NCBI RefSeq assembly: GCF_051304405.1 | Contig: NZ_JBPPGG010000001.1 | Coordinates: forward strand, 1,054,001 to 1,118,000 | Source of the DNA: Pedomonas sp051304405 | Lineage (GTDB): Bacteria; Pseudomonadota; Alphaproteobacteria; Sphingomonadales; Sphingomonadaceae | Length of the DNA stretch: 64,000 nucleotides | Direction of reading: 5' to 3' | Shown: piece by piece, positions 35,146 to 48,431 of the stretch | Numbering within the stretch: position 1 is the stretch's first letter | Layout: every line of letters starts with the position of its first letter | Notes under the pieces: generated by a model | The model's input: the letters and a program-made list of their open reading frames with translations, nothing else | The model's database searches: none | What the model was told of the DNA's origin: nothing | Program-made: the position numbers and the translations under genes

Positions 35146-35171
35146 CAAAAAAACGGCAGGGTTCTGCCGTT
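35146..35171 (-). terminator. Intrinsic terminator of the tRNA-Leu transcript
   Basis: Read on the minus strand: arms AACGGCAG/CTGCCGTT around a 4-base loop, followed by a run of T. It is located about 130 bases downstream of the tRNA 3' end. Confidence 0.8.
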
Positions 35172-35300
35172 GGCGTGCGTCCGCGCGCGTTCCTGAAACG
35201 GTTTTCAGGGCGCTTTGTTCTGCTCTCGTGATTTCTTGTGAGAGAGTTTCTTGGGTGTTCTCTGGGATAACTTTCTTGCGCGCTCTCGGGGAGAGAGCGG

Positions 35301-35387
35301 TGGTGCCCAGGAGAGGACTCGAACCTCCACGCCCGTGAAGGCGCTAGCACCTGAAGCTAGTGCGTCTACCAATTCCGCCACCTGGGC
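35301..35387 (-). tRNA. tRNA-Leu (anticodon CAG)
   Basis: An 87-base cloverleaf on the minus strand starting GCCCAGGTGGCGG and ending with an encoded CCA. The acceptor stem GCCCAGG/CCTGGGC, the D-arm GGTAGACGC, an anticodon stem CTAGC/GCTAG around loop TTCAGGT (anticodon CAG), a long variable arm and a T-arm GGTTCGAGTCC are all visible. The long variable arm marks class II leucine tRNA. It reads CUG, the main leucine codon in this genome. Confidence 0.97.
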
Positions 35388-35531
35388 ACGGGGCTAAGAA
35401 AGTCTTGATGCGTTCAAGTGCGAGGCGAGCGTTTAAGGGGGGCCGGGCAGCTTGTCAACAACATTGTCATCATAAATTTCATAGGGCAGAAGTGGCTCGC
35501 GTTTTCACAGTCTCGCCCGGAGGCATTACCC

Positions 35532-36497
35532 ATGGCTTATGGTTTGTACACGGTGTTCGGCGGGTCGGGTTTCCTCGGCCGTCATGTGGTGCAGCGGCTG
35601 GCTGCCCAGGGGCACCGGGTGCGCGTTGCGGTCCGCCGGCCCGATCTGGCGGCCTTTCTGAAGCCCCTTGGCCACGTCGGCCAGATCCAGATTGTCACGG
35701 TGAACGTGCGCGATCCCGAATCGGTGGCGCGCGCCGTGGCCGGTGCGACGGGAGTGGTCAATCTGGTGGGGATTCTCTCGGAATCCGGCCAGCAGAAGTT
35801 CGAGAAGGTGCACGTGGACGGCGCGGCCAACGTGGCCCGCGCGGCGGCCGCGGCGGGGTGCCGGTCGCTGGTCCACGTCTCCGCCATCGGGGCGGACGCG
35901 GCGTCCGAGGTGGGCTATGCCCGCACCAAGGCGCTGGGCGAGGCGCGGGTGCGTGAGGCCTTCCCGCAGGCGACGATCCTTCGCCCCTCGGTGATGTTCG
36001 GCCCCGAGGACACCTTCCTCAACCGCTTCGCCGGTCTCATCAAGATGCTGCCCTTCGTGCCGGTGATCTGCGGCGCGACCCGGTTCCAGCCGGTCTACGT
36101 GGGCGACGTGGCCGAGGCGGCCGTCCGCTCGCTTCTGGACCCGGCCCGCTACGGCGGCCGCACCTTCGAACTGGGCGGCCCGGCCGTGCGCACCATGCGC
36201 GAGATTCTCGCCTATGTGCGCCAGGAGATCATGAGCAAGAAGGAACTGGTCACCATCCCCGACGCGCTGGCGCGGATTCAGGCCGCCGTGCTCGGCCTCC
36301 TGCCCAGGGCGCCGCTGACCACCGACCAGCTGCGGATGCTCCAGCGGGACAATGTGGCGGCCCCGGGCAGCGAAGGGCTGGACGCGTTCGGCATCGAGCC
36401 GACGCCGATGGAGGCGATCGCGCCCCGCTATCTGGTGCTCTATCGCCCCAAGGGCAGCTTCTCGCGGCCCATCGACACCCTTCCGTCCAGGGGCTGA
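35532..36497 (+). CDS. Complex I NDUFA9 subunit family protein (NAD(P)-binding)
   Basis: A 321-residue atypical short-chain dehydrogenase/reductase related to mitochondrial NDUFA9. The dinucleotide motif FGGSGFLGRHVVQRL starts at residue 9, and the family segments NLVGILSESGQQKFEKVHVDG and SAIGADAASEVGYARTKALGE follow. Its role in bacteria is not settled; association with complex I or quinone metabolism is proposed. ATG 35532 follows CGGAGG. A tRNA lies upstream on the opposite strand. Confidence 0.92.
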   Translation: MAYGLYTVFGGSGFLGRHVVQRLAAQGHRVRVAVRRPDLAAFLKPLGHVGQIQIVTVNVRDPESVARAVAGATGVVNLVGILSESGQQKFEKVHVDGAANVARAAAAAGCRSLVHVSAIGADAASEVGYARTKALGEARVREAFPQATILRPSVMFGPEDTFLNRFAGLIKMLPFVPVICGATRFQPVYVGDVAEAAVRSLLDPARYGGRTFELGGPAVRTMREILAYVRQEIMSKKELVTIPDALARIQAAVLGLLPRAPLTTDQLRMLQRDNVAAPGSEGLDAFGIEPTPMEAIAPRYLVLYRPKGSFSRPIDTLPSRG

Positions 36498-36638
36498 GAC
36501 CCGGACCATTCCAGCGCAGGCGCGCTGTTCGGCGGCACGGGGGACCGGCCGGCCGAATGGCGCGCCTCGTCTGTTTTTCCGGTGGGCCTTTTGTGCTCTA
36601 AGGGAGCCGAATCGCGACTGTTGCGAACGGGAGGCTCC

Positions 36639-37445
36639 GTGGAAGGCATCCAACTCATCAAGGTCATCGTTCTGGGTCTGCTCGAAGGGCTGACCGAGTT
36701 CATTCCGGTCTCGTCCACCGGCCATCTGGTGCTGGGCGGCCACTTCCTCGGCTTCGAGGACGCGGGCAACACCTTCAAGATCGCCATCCAGCTCGGCGCG
36801 ATTCTCGCCATCTGCGTTGCCTACCGCGAAAAGCTGGCGTGGGTGACGCAAGGCCTCGTCCGCCGCGACCGGGAGGCCCTGCGCTTCACCACGGTGGTGC
36901 TGCTGGGCTTCCTGCCCGCCATGCTCGTGGGCGTCGTCGCCTACGACAACATCAAGGCGCTGCTGAACAACCCCTGGGGCGTCGCCTGGGCGCTGGTGAT
37001 CGGCGGCATCGCCATCCTCGCCATCGAGCGGCGGGTGAAGCGGGTGCAATACGCCCGCGTCGAGGACTTCAGCGCGGGGCTGGCGCTGCGCATCGGCTTC
37101 GTCCAGTGCCTGGCCATGATCCCCGGCGTCTCCCGCTCGGGCGCGACCATCATGGGCTCCCTGCTCATGGGCGTCGATCGCAAGGCGGCGGCGGAATACT
37201 CCTTCTTCCTCGCGGTGCCGACCATGGCGGCGGCCACGGTCTACGACCTCTACAAGCAGTGGGACGTGCTGGACTTCAGCCAGGGCGCCTACATCGTCAT
37301 CGGCTTCGTCCTCGCCTTCGCCTCGGCGCTGGCGGTGGTCAAGACGCTGGTGGCGTTCGTGGGCAAGCACGGCTTCGCGCCCTTCGCCTGGTATCGAATC
37401 GTCATCGGCGGACTCGCCCTCGCGCTGCTGTTCCTCGGTAAATAG
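36639..37445 (+). CDS. uppP: Undecaprenyl-diphosphatase
   Basis: Polytopic membrane enzyme that recycles undecaprenyl pyrophosphate for peptidoglycan synthesis (BacA). At 268 residues the length is normal, with about eight membrane helices. Catalytic motifs are EGLTEFIPVSSTGHLVLGG near the N-terminus and PGVSRSGATIMGS in the middle. Translation begins at GTG 36639 behind GGGAGG. It is probably monocistronic, followed by 227 bases before gltD. Confidence 0.95.
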   Translation: MEGIQLIKVIVLGLLEGLTEFIPVSSTGHLVLGGHFLGFEDAGNTFKIAIQLGAILAICVAYREKLAWVTQGLVRRDREALRFTTVVLLGFLPAMLVGVVAYDNIKALLNNPWGVAWALVIGGIAILAIERRVKRVQYARVEDFSAGLALRIGFVQCLAMIPGVSRSGATIMGSLLMGVDRKAAAEYSFFLAVPTMAAATVYDLYKQWDVLDFSQGAYIVIGFVLAFASALAVVKTLVAFVGKHGFAPFAWYRIVIGGLALALLFLGK

Positions 37446-37672
37446 GTCCGATCCGGTACTATCTCGGTCTGAAACCGACCGCGCCCACCGGAACCGGCGG
37501 GCTCCGGCTGGTCTTTTGTGTAAAATAATTGCGAATTTAGTCAGTATTGCTGTCATAACGCCCATTTTTCAGTGGAACGGCGGGCTGAGTTCCTGTAGTC
37601 ACGCAATCACCTGACCCGAACGGAGCGTCGGGGTGAATTTTTATTGCTCAGCGAGAACAACAGGAGTCGCCC

Positions 37673-39109
37673 ATGGCCAAGTCCAGGATGCTGCAATTCG
37701 TCAGCGTGGATCAGGCTTATCCGGAAAAACGCCCCGCCGACGTGCGCCGGAGCGACTTCCTGGAGATTTACGGCGGCTACATCGCGGAGAAGGCCACCGA
37801 GCAGGCCAGCCGCTGCTCCCAGTGCGGCGTGCCCTTCTGCTCGGTGCACTGCCCGCTGCACAACAACATCCCCGACTGGCTGAAGCTCACCGCCGAGGGG
37901 CGGCTGGAGGAAGCCTACGAGATTTCCTCCGCCACCTCGTCCATGCCGGAGATCTGCGGCCGCATCTGCCCGCAGGACCGTCTGTGCGAGGGCAACTGCG
38001 TCATCGAGAAGGGCTTCAACTCGGTCACCATCGGCTCGGTGGAGAAGTTCATCACCGATACCGCCTGGGAGAACGGCTGGGTCAAGCCGCTGCGCCCGCT
38101 GGCGGACCGCTCGTCCCAGTCGGTCGCCATCATCGGCGCGGGCCCGGCGGGCCTCTCCGCCGCCGAGCAGCTGCGCCTCAAGGGCTATGAGGTGCACGTC
38201 TACGACCGGCACGACCGCCCGGGCGGCCTGCTGATCTACGGCATCCCCGGCTTCAAGCTGGAGAAGCAGGTGGTGGAGCGCCGCACGAAGCGTCTGGCCG
38301 AGGGCGGCATCATCTTCCACACCAGCTTCGAGGTGGGCCGCGACGCAACGCTTGCCGAACTGCGCGAGAAGCATGATGCCGTGCTCATCGCCACCGGCGT
38401 CTACCGGGCGCGCGACCTCAAGGCCCCGGGCAGCGGCCTGGCCGGCATCGTGCCCGCGCTCGAGTATCTGACCGCCTCCAACCGCCTGTCGCTGGGCGAC
38501 ACCGTGCCCGAGTACGAGAACGGCACCCTCAACGCGGCGGGCAAGAACGTGGTGGTCATCGGCGGCGGCGACACCGCCATGGACTGCGTGCGCACCGCCG
38601 TCCGCCAGGGCGCGAAATCGGTGAAGTGCCTCTACCGCCGCGACCGGGAGAACATGCCCGGCTCCATGCGCGAGGTGAAGAACGCCGAGGAGGAGGGCGT
38701 CGAGTTCGTGTGGCTCTCCGCCCCCGAGGCGTTCCACGGCAAGGACGCGGTGGAGGCGGTGCAGGTCATCCGCATGCGCCTCGGCGCGCCGGACGCCACC
38801 GGCCGCCGCCTGCCCGAGCCGGAGCCCGAGTCCTCCTTCCTGCTGGAGGCGGATCTGGTCATCAAGGCACTGGGCTTCGAGCCGGAGGAGCTGCCGGTGC
38901 TGTTCCACGCGCCGGAGCTGAGCGTCACCCGCTGGGGCACGGTCCGCGTCGACCACCAGACCCAGATGACCAACCTCGACGGCGTGTTCGCCGCGGGCGA
39001 CATCGTGCGGGGCGCGAGCCTCGTGGTGTGGGCCATCCGCGACGGCCGCGACGCCGCCCGCGCCATCCACGACTATCTGGCGGCGCGCGTGGCGGCCAAA
39101 GCCGCCTGA
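37673..39109 (+). CDS. gltD: Glutamate synthase small subunit
   Basis: NADPH-oxidising FAD subunit of GOGAT, passing electrons to GltB. It has 478 residues. N-terminal Fe-S cysteines are in CSQCGVPFCSVHCPLHNNIP and CGRICPQDRLCEGNC. The FAD motif is IGAGPAGLSAAEQL, and the NADPH motif is IGGGDTAMDCVRTA. CAGGAG precedes ATG 37673. It is transcribed before gltB with 58 bases between, the reverse of the E. coli order. Confidence 0.96.
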   Translation: MAKSRMLQFVSVDQAYPEKRPADVRRSDFLEIYGGYIAEKATEQASRCSQCGVPFCSVHCPLHNNIPDWLKLTAEGRLEEAYEISSATSSMPEICGRICPQDRLCEGNCVIEKGFNSVTIGSVEKFITDTAWENGWVKPLRPLADRSSQSVAIIGAGPAGLSAAEQLRLKGYEVHVYDRHDRPGGLLIYGIPGFKLEKQVVERRTKRLAEGGIIFHTSFEVGRDATLAELREKHDAVLIATGVYRARDLKAPGSGLAGIVPALEYLTASNRLSLGDTVPEYENGTLNAAGKNVVVIGGGDTAMDCVRTAVRQGAKSVKCLYRRDRENMPGSMREVKNAEEEGVEFVWLSAPEAFHGKDAVEAVQVIRMRLGAPDATGRRLPEPEPESSFLLEADLVIKALGFEPEELPVLFHAPELSVTRWGTVRVDHQTQMTNLDGVFAAGDIVRGASLVVWAIRDGRDAARAIHDYLAARVAAKAA

Positions 39110-39167
39110 GCCCGGCCTGACCCCCGTCCGACCCTTTCAAGATTTCCGAGCGCACGAGGAGCGCCCC

Positions 39168-43718
<4,551 letters not shown>

Positions 43719-43761
43719 GGCCGGGCAACGTCAGGGCCCGCGAAGGTCTGGGGTATTGTTT

Positions 43762-43931
43762 GCCAGGAGGGTCGCGGACCCTCCTGGCGACCTCCCTTCT
43801 CTTTTCAAACGGACGTGTTTCCAGCGTGCGCTGGAGACACCTTCGGAAAAACGAAGGGGGTGCAGGGGACAGAGTCCCCTGCATTCCTCTATTGCGCGCC
43901 GCCGCGCGCGGGGGGCCAAGACCCCTCCAAA
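43762..43931. repeat. Paired-hairpin intergenic element, copy 6 (internal module inverted)
   Basis: It begins 43 bases after gltB. The left hairpin has perfect 12-base arms GCCAGGAGGGTC/GACCCTCCTGGC (43762-43788). The interior (about 43799-43844) is the reverse complement of the module in copies 7 and 8, including AAACGGACGTG and the palindrome CCAGCGTGCGCTGG. Next come GAAAAACGAAGGGGG and a hairpin with arms GCAGGGGAC/GTCCCCTGC (43862-43882). A GCGCGC palindrome plus GGGGCCAAGACCCC unit, like those in copy 5, ends it. Confidence 0.82.
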
Positions 43932-44002
43932 AACATCACCCCCGCAATACTTGCGCGCGCGCCCTTCACGTTCAGGAACCGGGCGGCTATGGTGGCGGCC
44001 CT

Positions 44003-44674
44003 ATGTGGCGGATCTATCACTATACCCTGTGTCCATTCTCCCGGAAGGTTCGGCTGGCGCTCGCCGAGAAGGGCGTAAGCTTTGAACTTGTGGAGGAATT
44101 CCCGTGGCAGGGGCGCGATGCCTTTCTGGAGATGAACCCGGCGGGGCAGACGCCGGTCGCCGTCTGGAAGGACAACGAGTGCGTGCTGTGCGACTCGACC
44201 GCCATCATCGAGTATTTCGAGGAGACGGTGCGGGAAAACCCGCTCCTCGGCTCGGGTCCGCTGGAGCGGGCGGAGGTGCGGCGCGTCGTTGCCTGGTTCG
44301 ACCAGAAGTTCTTCGCCGAGGTGGGCGTCATCCTGCTCCAGGAGCGCATGTACAACCGGCTGGTCACGCGCCAGCCGCCCAACACGCATCTCCTGCGGCA
44401 GGCGCATCAGGCCATCGAGACTCACCTTGATTATATCGAGTACCTGCTGGACCATCGCCGCTGGCTGGGCGGCGCAACCTTCAGTCTGGCCGATATGACC
44501 GCCGCCGCGCACCTCTCCGTGGTAGACTATCTGGGCGGCATCGATTGGAAGACGCACGATCAGGCGAAGCAATGGTACTCGGCGATCAAGTCCCGCCCGA
44601 GCTTCCGCCCGTTCCTCGGGGAGCGGATGCCCGGCCTGGTGCCGCCGAGCTATTACGAGAAGCTGGACTTCTGA
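44003..44674 (+). CDS. Glutathione S-transferase family protein
   Basis: A 223-residue protein with an N-terminal thioredoxin-like GST domain (YHYTLCPFSRKVRLALAEKG, proline loop GQTPVAVWKD, and CDSTAIIEYFEE) and a C-terminal helical domain (FSLADMTAAAHLSVVDYL). The class is not clear; the TLCPFSRKVR start resembles stringent-starvation/omega-like GSTs. ATG 44003 lacks an obvious ribosome site. It overlaps or directly abuts queG. Confidence 0.9.
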   Translation: MWRIYHYTLCPFSRKVRLALAEKGVSFELVEEFPWQGRDAFLEMNPAGQTPVAVWKDNECVLCDSTAIIEYFEETVRENPLLGSGPLERAEVRRVVAWFDQKFFAEVGVILLQERMYNRLVTRQPPNTHLLRQAHQAIETHLDYIEYLLDHRRWLGGATFSLADMTAAAHLSVVDYLGGIDWKTHDQAKQWYSAIKSRPSFRPFLGERMPGLVPPSYYEKLDF

Positions 44675-45798
44675 CCCGCACCCTCACCGAAGCCCTGAAG
44701 GCCGAGGCCCGCGCCATCGGCTTCGATGCGGTCGGCATCGCCCCCGCCGACGCCTGCCCGGAGGCCGGCGCCCGCCTGCGCGCGTTCGTGGCCGAAGGCC
44801 GCCACGGCGACATGCTGTGGATGGAAGAGCGGCTGGACCACCGCAGCAGCCCCCGGGGGCTGTGGCCCGAGGTGCGCTCGGTCATCATGCTGGGCATGTC
44901 CTACGCGCCCGCGCTCGACCCGCTGCGCCACGCACGGAACCCGGAGGTGGGCGTCGTCTCCGTCTACGCGCAAGGGGCAGACTACCACGACCTCATCAAG
45001 CGCCGCCTCAAGCAACTGGCCCGCTGGTTCGTCGAGCGCACCGGAAAGCTGGGGGATCAGGCGGACGTGAAGGTGTTCGTCGATACCGCCCCCGTCATGG
45101 AAAAGCCGCTCGCCGCCGCCGCGGGCCTCGGCTGGCAGGGCAAGCACACCAACCTCGTCTCGCGCCAGCACGGCAGCTGGCTGTTCCTGGGCGCCATCTA
45201 CACGACGGCCGAGCTTGCCTGCGACCAGCCCCACGCCGACCGCTGCGGCAGCTGTTCCGCCTGCCAGACCGCCTGCCCGACACAGGCCTTCCCCGCGCCC
45301 TACCAGCTCGACGCCCGCCGCTGCATCTCCTACCTCACCATCGAGCACAAGGGCCTCATCCCCGCGGACTTCCGCAAGGCCATCGGCAACCGCATCTACG
45401 GCTGCGACGACTGCCTCGCCGTCTGCCCCTGGAACAAGTTCGCCCGAACCGCGCGCGAAATGGCCTTCGCCCCCCGCGCCGAACTGACCGCACCCGCCCT
45501 CGCCGACCTGCTCCAGCTCGACGACGCCGCCTTCCGCCAGATCTTCTCCGGCTCCCCCATCAAGCGCGTCGGACGCAACCGCTTCACCCGCAACGCCCTC
45601 ATCGCCGCCGGAAACAGCGGCCAGCCCGCCCTCCTCAAACACATCCGCCCGCTGCTCGACGACCCCGAACCCGTCGTCCGCGCAACCGCCGTCTGGGCCT
45701 TCCGCCAACTGGCTTCCCCGGAGGCCGTTGACGCGGAACGATCCGCCCGCCTGCCCGGCGAGCCCGACCCGGACGTTGCTCGCGAGTGGGTGGCCTGA
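44671..45798 (+). CDS. queG: Epoxyqueuosine reductase
   Basis: Cobalamin and Fe-S enzyme for the last step of queuosine synthesis in tRNA wobble positions. Counted from CTG 44671 it has 375 residues. Catalytic aspartate in VFVDTAPVMEKPLA, two 4Fe-4S motifs (CGSCSACQTACPTQAF; CDDCLAVCPWNKF) and a C-terminal HEAT-like repeat are visible. Homology begins at LTRTLTEALKAEARAIGFD, and no ATG, GTG or TTG is nearby. The first in-frame ATG upstream is at 44572, inside the GST gene. CTG 44671 overlaps the GST stop by four bases, so it is proposed as the real start. Confidence 0.9.
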   Translation: MTRTLTEALKAEARAIGFDAVGIAPADACPEAGARLRAFVAEGRHGDMLWMEERLDHRSSPRGLWPEVRSVIMLGMSYAPALDPLRHARNPEVGVVSVYAQGADYHDLIKRRLKQLARWFVERTGKLGDQADVKVFVDTAPVMEKPLAAAAGLGWQGKHTNLVSRQHGSWLFLGAIYTTAELACDQPHADRCGSCSACQTACPTQAFPAPYQLDARRCISYLTIEHKGLIPADFRKAIGNRIYGCDDCLAVCPWNKFARTAREMAFAPRAELTAPALADLLQLDDAAFRQIFSGSPIKRVGRNRFTRNALIAAGNSGQPALLKHIRPLLDDPEPVVRATAVWAFRQLASPEAVDAERSARLPGEPDPDVAREWVA

Positions 45799-45830
45799 GG
45801 TTCTCAGGGATTTTGATCTGGAAGGTTTTT

Positions 45831-46000
45831 TGCAGGGGTCCTGGACCCCTGCACCCCCTTCGTTTTTCCGAAGGCGTCTCCAGCGCGCACTGGAAACACG
45901 TCCGTTTGAAAAGAGAGTGATTGGCCGCGTTTCCCGCGTGTGCACGGATAGCGAGGCCCGAAAAACGAACGGGAGTGCAGAGGGACCAAGTCCCTCTGCA
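45831..46000. repeat. Paired-hairpin intergenic element, copy 7 (complete type)
   Basis: A 170-base element between the convergent queG and lipoprotein genes. The left hairpin has arms TGCAGGGGTC/GACCCCTGCA (45831-45853). Next are CCCCCTTCGTTTTTC, the internal module AAGGCGTCTCCAGCG...CACGTCCGTTTG (45871-45908), a GGCCGCGTTTCCC module (45923-45959) and AAAAACGAACGGGAG. The right hairpin has arms TGCAGAGGGAC/GTCCCTCTGCA (45976-46000). Layout and much of the sequence match copy 8. Confidence 0.85.
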
Positions 46001-46042
46001 AGAAAATCCTTATTCTCCAAAATACCTGACCCCAGGCACTGC

Positions 46043-46504
46043 TCACACCGCAGGCGGGTTGGTGTCTTCCAGTTCCCGGTCGCGGACGCGGCGGTTGATG
46101 CAGGCGCTGGCGTCGGCGTCGCGGCCATCGAACATGCGGGCTTCGGCGAAGGTGGCGACGGCGGGTGTGCCGTTGTCGCCGGGGTAGAAGTAGACGTCGA
46201 GGATGCAGGGGCCGCCGCCGAACTGGAGGTGGCGGGCGGCGCCTTCGGTGCGGTCGAGGCTGGCAGGGCCGAGCAGCTGGGTGACGGCTTCCGGGGATTT
46301 GCCGAGCACGTCTTCCGTGCCGAGCGGGCGGGGCTGGGGTGTGTCGGCCGGGCTCGGGTCTGGCGCGGGTGTTTGCGGCGCGGGTGTGGGCGCGGGGGCG
46401 GTTGCGGGCCGGCTGGAGGTGGCGGCGGGGGTGCAGGCGGAGGTTGCCATCAGCAGCGGGGCCAGCAGCAGGGGAGCCAGCAGCGGGAGCGGGAGCCTCG
46501 GCAT
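46043..46504 (-). CDS. Putative lipoprotein of unknown function
   Basis: A 153-residue protein with a lipoprotein signal (MPRLPLPLLAPLLLAPLLMATSAC, modified Cys24), then a low-complexity Ala/Pro/Thr linker of about 45 residues and a small C-terminal domain (GKSPEAVTQLLGPASLDRTEGAARHLQF, CILDVYFYPGD). The LGKSPEAVTQLLG pattern with later LDVYFYP resembles SmpA/OmlA-like folds that assist outer-membrane assembly, but this is only a loose likeness. It lies 68 bases downstream of the EI24 gene on the same strand. Confidence 0.75.
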   Translation of the reverse strand: MPRLPLPLLAPLLLAPLLMATSACTPAATSSRPATAPAPTPAPQTPAPDPSPADTPQPRPLGTEDVLGKSPEAVTQLLGPASLDRTEGAARHLQFGGGPCILDVYFYPGDNGTPAVATFAEARMFDGRDADASACINRRVRDRELEDTNPPAV

Positions 46505-46572
46505 AGCGGGTTGTCCGTGGTTGGGGTTGTCGGGTGAGGGTGGCGGGGGTTGTCGGGTCAGGCGATGGGTGT

Positions 46573-47271
46573 TCAGGGCAGGGGTTTCTCGCCCCTTGCG
46601 CCGTGGAAGGCGTGGGTGGCCATGGCGGCGCCCATCAGCGGCGCGAACAGGTTGACGAAGGGCACGAGGAACAGCGCGGTGGTGACGAGGCCCAGCCGCA
46701 GGATCAGCCAGCCGTTCTGGCGGCGGAAGTCCTCGCGGGTGTGGCGGTCGAGGTGGCGGATGGTCACCATCTCGATCAGGTCCCGCCCGAGCAGCGCGCT
46801 GTTGAGGGCGAGGAACAGCACCAGCGGGCCGACGGCGGTGAACAGCAGCACCACGTAGAGCGGCAGGGCGAGCAGGTTCCAGACGATCAGCCGCAGGAAC
46901 GAGCGCACGCCGAGCCAGGCGTTCTCCGCGAGGCTGGGGTCGCGCGGGGCCCGGGCGGCGGGGTAGTGGCGGTCCTCCACCGCATCGACCACGCTGTCGA
47001 GGAACAGGGCCATGATGCCAGTGGCGACGGCGGGGAACAGGAACCAGAGCGCGGCGAACAGGCCGAGCACGGCCAGAACGCTGTCGATCCAGTCCCAGGT
47101 GCGGGCCAGCCACCGGGGCCAGGTGGCGGTGTCGAGGGAGGTCAGCGTCCAGTTCGCGCCCCAGAACAGCAGGCCGAACAGCACCAGCGCGAGGGCGGTT
47201 GCGCCGAAGAACACGCGCAGGAACCGCTTGTCGTGCAGCTGGGCGGCGGAAAGGGCGAGAGCGCGGAGCAT
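46573..47271 (-). CDS. EI24/CysZ-like membrane protein
   Basis: A 232-residue inner-membrane protein with about four to five hydrophobic helices and the EI24 domain layout (LDSVVDAVEDRHYPAAR, NALLG-like LNSALLGRDLIEMV, LVPFVNLFAPLMGAAMATH). CysZ members transport sulfate; many alphaproteobacterial members are uncharacterised. There is no sulfate-assimilation gene nearby, so a general EI24 name is used. It is divergent from the adenosine kinase gene. Confidence 0.87.
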   Translation of the reverse strand: MLRALALSAAQLHDKRFLRVFFGATALALVLFGLLFWGANWTLTSLDTATWPRWLARTWDWIDSVLAVLGLFAALWFLFPAVATGIMALFLDSVVDAVEDRHYPAARAPRDPSLAENAWLGVRSFLRLIVWNLLALPLYVVLLFTAVGPLVLFLALNSALLGRDLIEMVTIRHLDRHTREDFRRQNGWLILRLGLVTTALFLVPFVNLFAPLMGAAMATHAFHGARGEKPLP

Positions 47272-47415
47272 CGTCCGGGAGAGTGGCGAACCATGCCGCG
47301 GCCGTCAACCATATGGCGGCTGTCACCCCTGGCGATCGGTGACCGGTTGCCTGGGCCGCGCCATGCCGTTACGCAAGGAGTCTGCACTGGCTGAGAGAAC
47401 CGCGAAAGGACGAGC

Positions 47416-48405
47416 GTGACGGATCGCCTGCAAGTACTTGCTATCGGCAATGCCATCGTTGACGTGCTGGCCCGCACCGACGACGCGTTCCTGCATGAGA
47501 AGGGCATGGTGAAGGGCGCCATGCGCCTCATCGACGAGGCGGAGGCGGAGGAGATCTACGGCCAGATGGGCCCGGCGACCGAAGTCTCGGGCGGCGCGGC
47601 GGCCAACACGGCGGCGGGCCTTGCGGCCCTCGGCGCGCGTGTCGGCTTCATCGGCCGGGTGCGCAACGACCAGCTGGGCGAGGTCTTCACCCACGACATC
47701 CGCGCCCAGGGGGTGGAGTACCGGACGGCTCCCGCCACCGACGGTCTGGCGACGGCCCGCTGCTTCATCTTCATCACGCCCGATGGCCAGCGGACGATGA
47801 ACACCTTCCTCGGCGCGTCCACCCGCCTGACCTCCGGCGACCTGACGCCGGACCAGATCGCCCGGGCGGACGTGATCTACGTGGAGGGCTACCTGTGGGA
47901 TGCGCCGGAGGCCAAGCAGGCCATCCGCGACGCCATCGGCATGGCGAAGGCGGCGGGCAACCGGGTGGCCTTCACCCTGTCCGACAGCTTCTGCGTTGAT
48001 CGCCACCGGGCGGAGTTCCTGGCGCTGGTGCGCGACCACGTGGACATCCTGTTCGCCAACGAGGCGGAGATCAAATCCCTCTACCAGACGGACGACGCCG
48101 GGGCCGCCGCCGCGCAGGCCGCGCGCGACTGCGCCATCGTCGCCGTCACCCGCTCCGAACACGGCGCCTGGGTGCTGGCGGGCAACGATCGCCACGCGGT
48201 CCCCGCCGTCCCCGGCGTCACGGTGGTCGACACCACCGGCGCGGGCGACCTGTTCGCCGCCGGCTTCCTCCACGGCCTCACCAGCGGACGCAGCCTCGCC
48301 GACTGCGGCACCCTCGGCTGCCTCTGCGCCGCCGAGATCATCAGCCACGTGGGCGCCCGCCCGGAAGCGGACCTGAAGGCGCTGGCAGCCGCGCATCTGG
48401 GGTAG
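47416..48405 (+). CDS. Adenosine kinase (PfkB family)
   Basis: Ribokinase-fold enzyme, 329 residues, phosphorylating adenosine to AMP. The N-terminal GGAAANTAAGLAALGARVGFIGRV motif and the C-terminal DTTGAGDLFAAGFLHG with the catalytic aspartate are clear. GTG 47416 follows AAAGGA. Related PfkB sugar kinases cannot be excluded, but this alphaproteobacterial type is normally annotated adenosine kinase. A paired-hairpin element begins 26 bases past the stop. Confidence 0.9.
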   Translation: MTDRLQVLAIGNAIVDVLARTDDAFLHEKGMVKGAMRLIDEAEAEEIYGQMGPATEVSGGAAANTAAGLAALGARVGFIGRVRNDQLGEVFTHDIRAQGVEYRTAPATDGLATARCFIFITPDGQRTMNTFLGASTRLTSGDLTPDQIARADVIYVEGYLWDAPEAKQAIRDAIGMAKAAGNRVAFTLSDSFCVDRHRAEFLALVRDHVDILFANEAEIKSLYQTDDAGAAAAQAARDCAIVAVTRSEHGAWVLAGNDRHAVPAVPGVTVVDTTGAGDLFAAGFLHGLTSGRSLADCGTLGCLCAAEIISHVGARPEADLKALAAAHLG

Positions 48406-48431
48406 TTTTCTTTGACCAGGTAAGTTTTTTA

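Noticed and set aside
47376..47400. Fragment CTGGCTGAGAG before the adenosine kinase, like part of a thiamine riboswitch
   Set aside because: None of the other conserved THI blocks follow; a short chance match.
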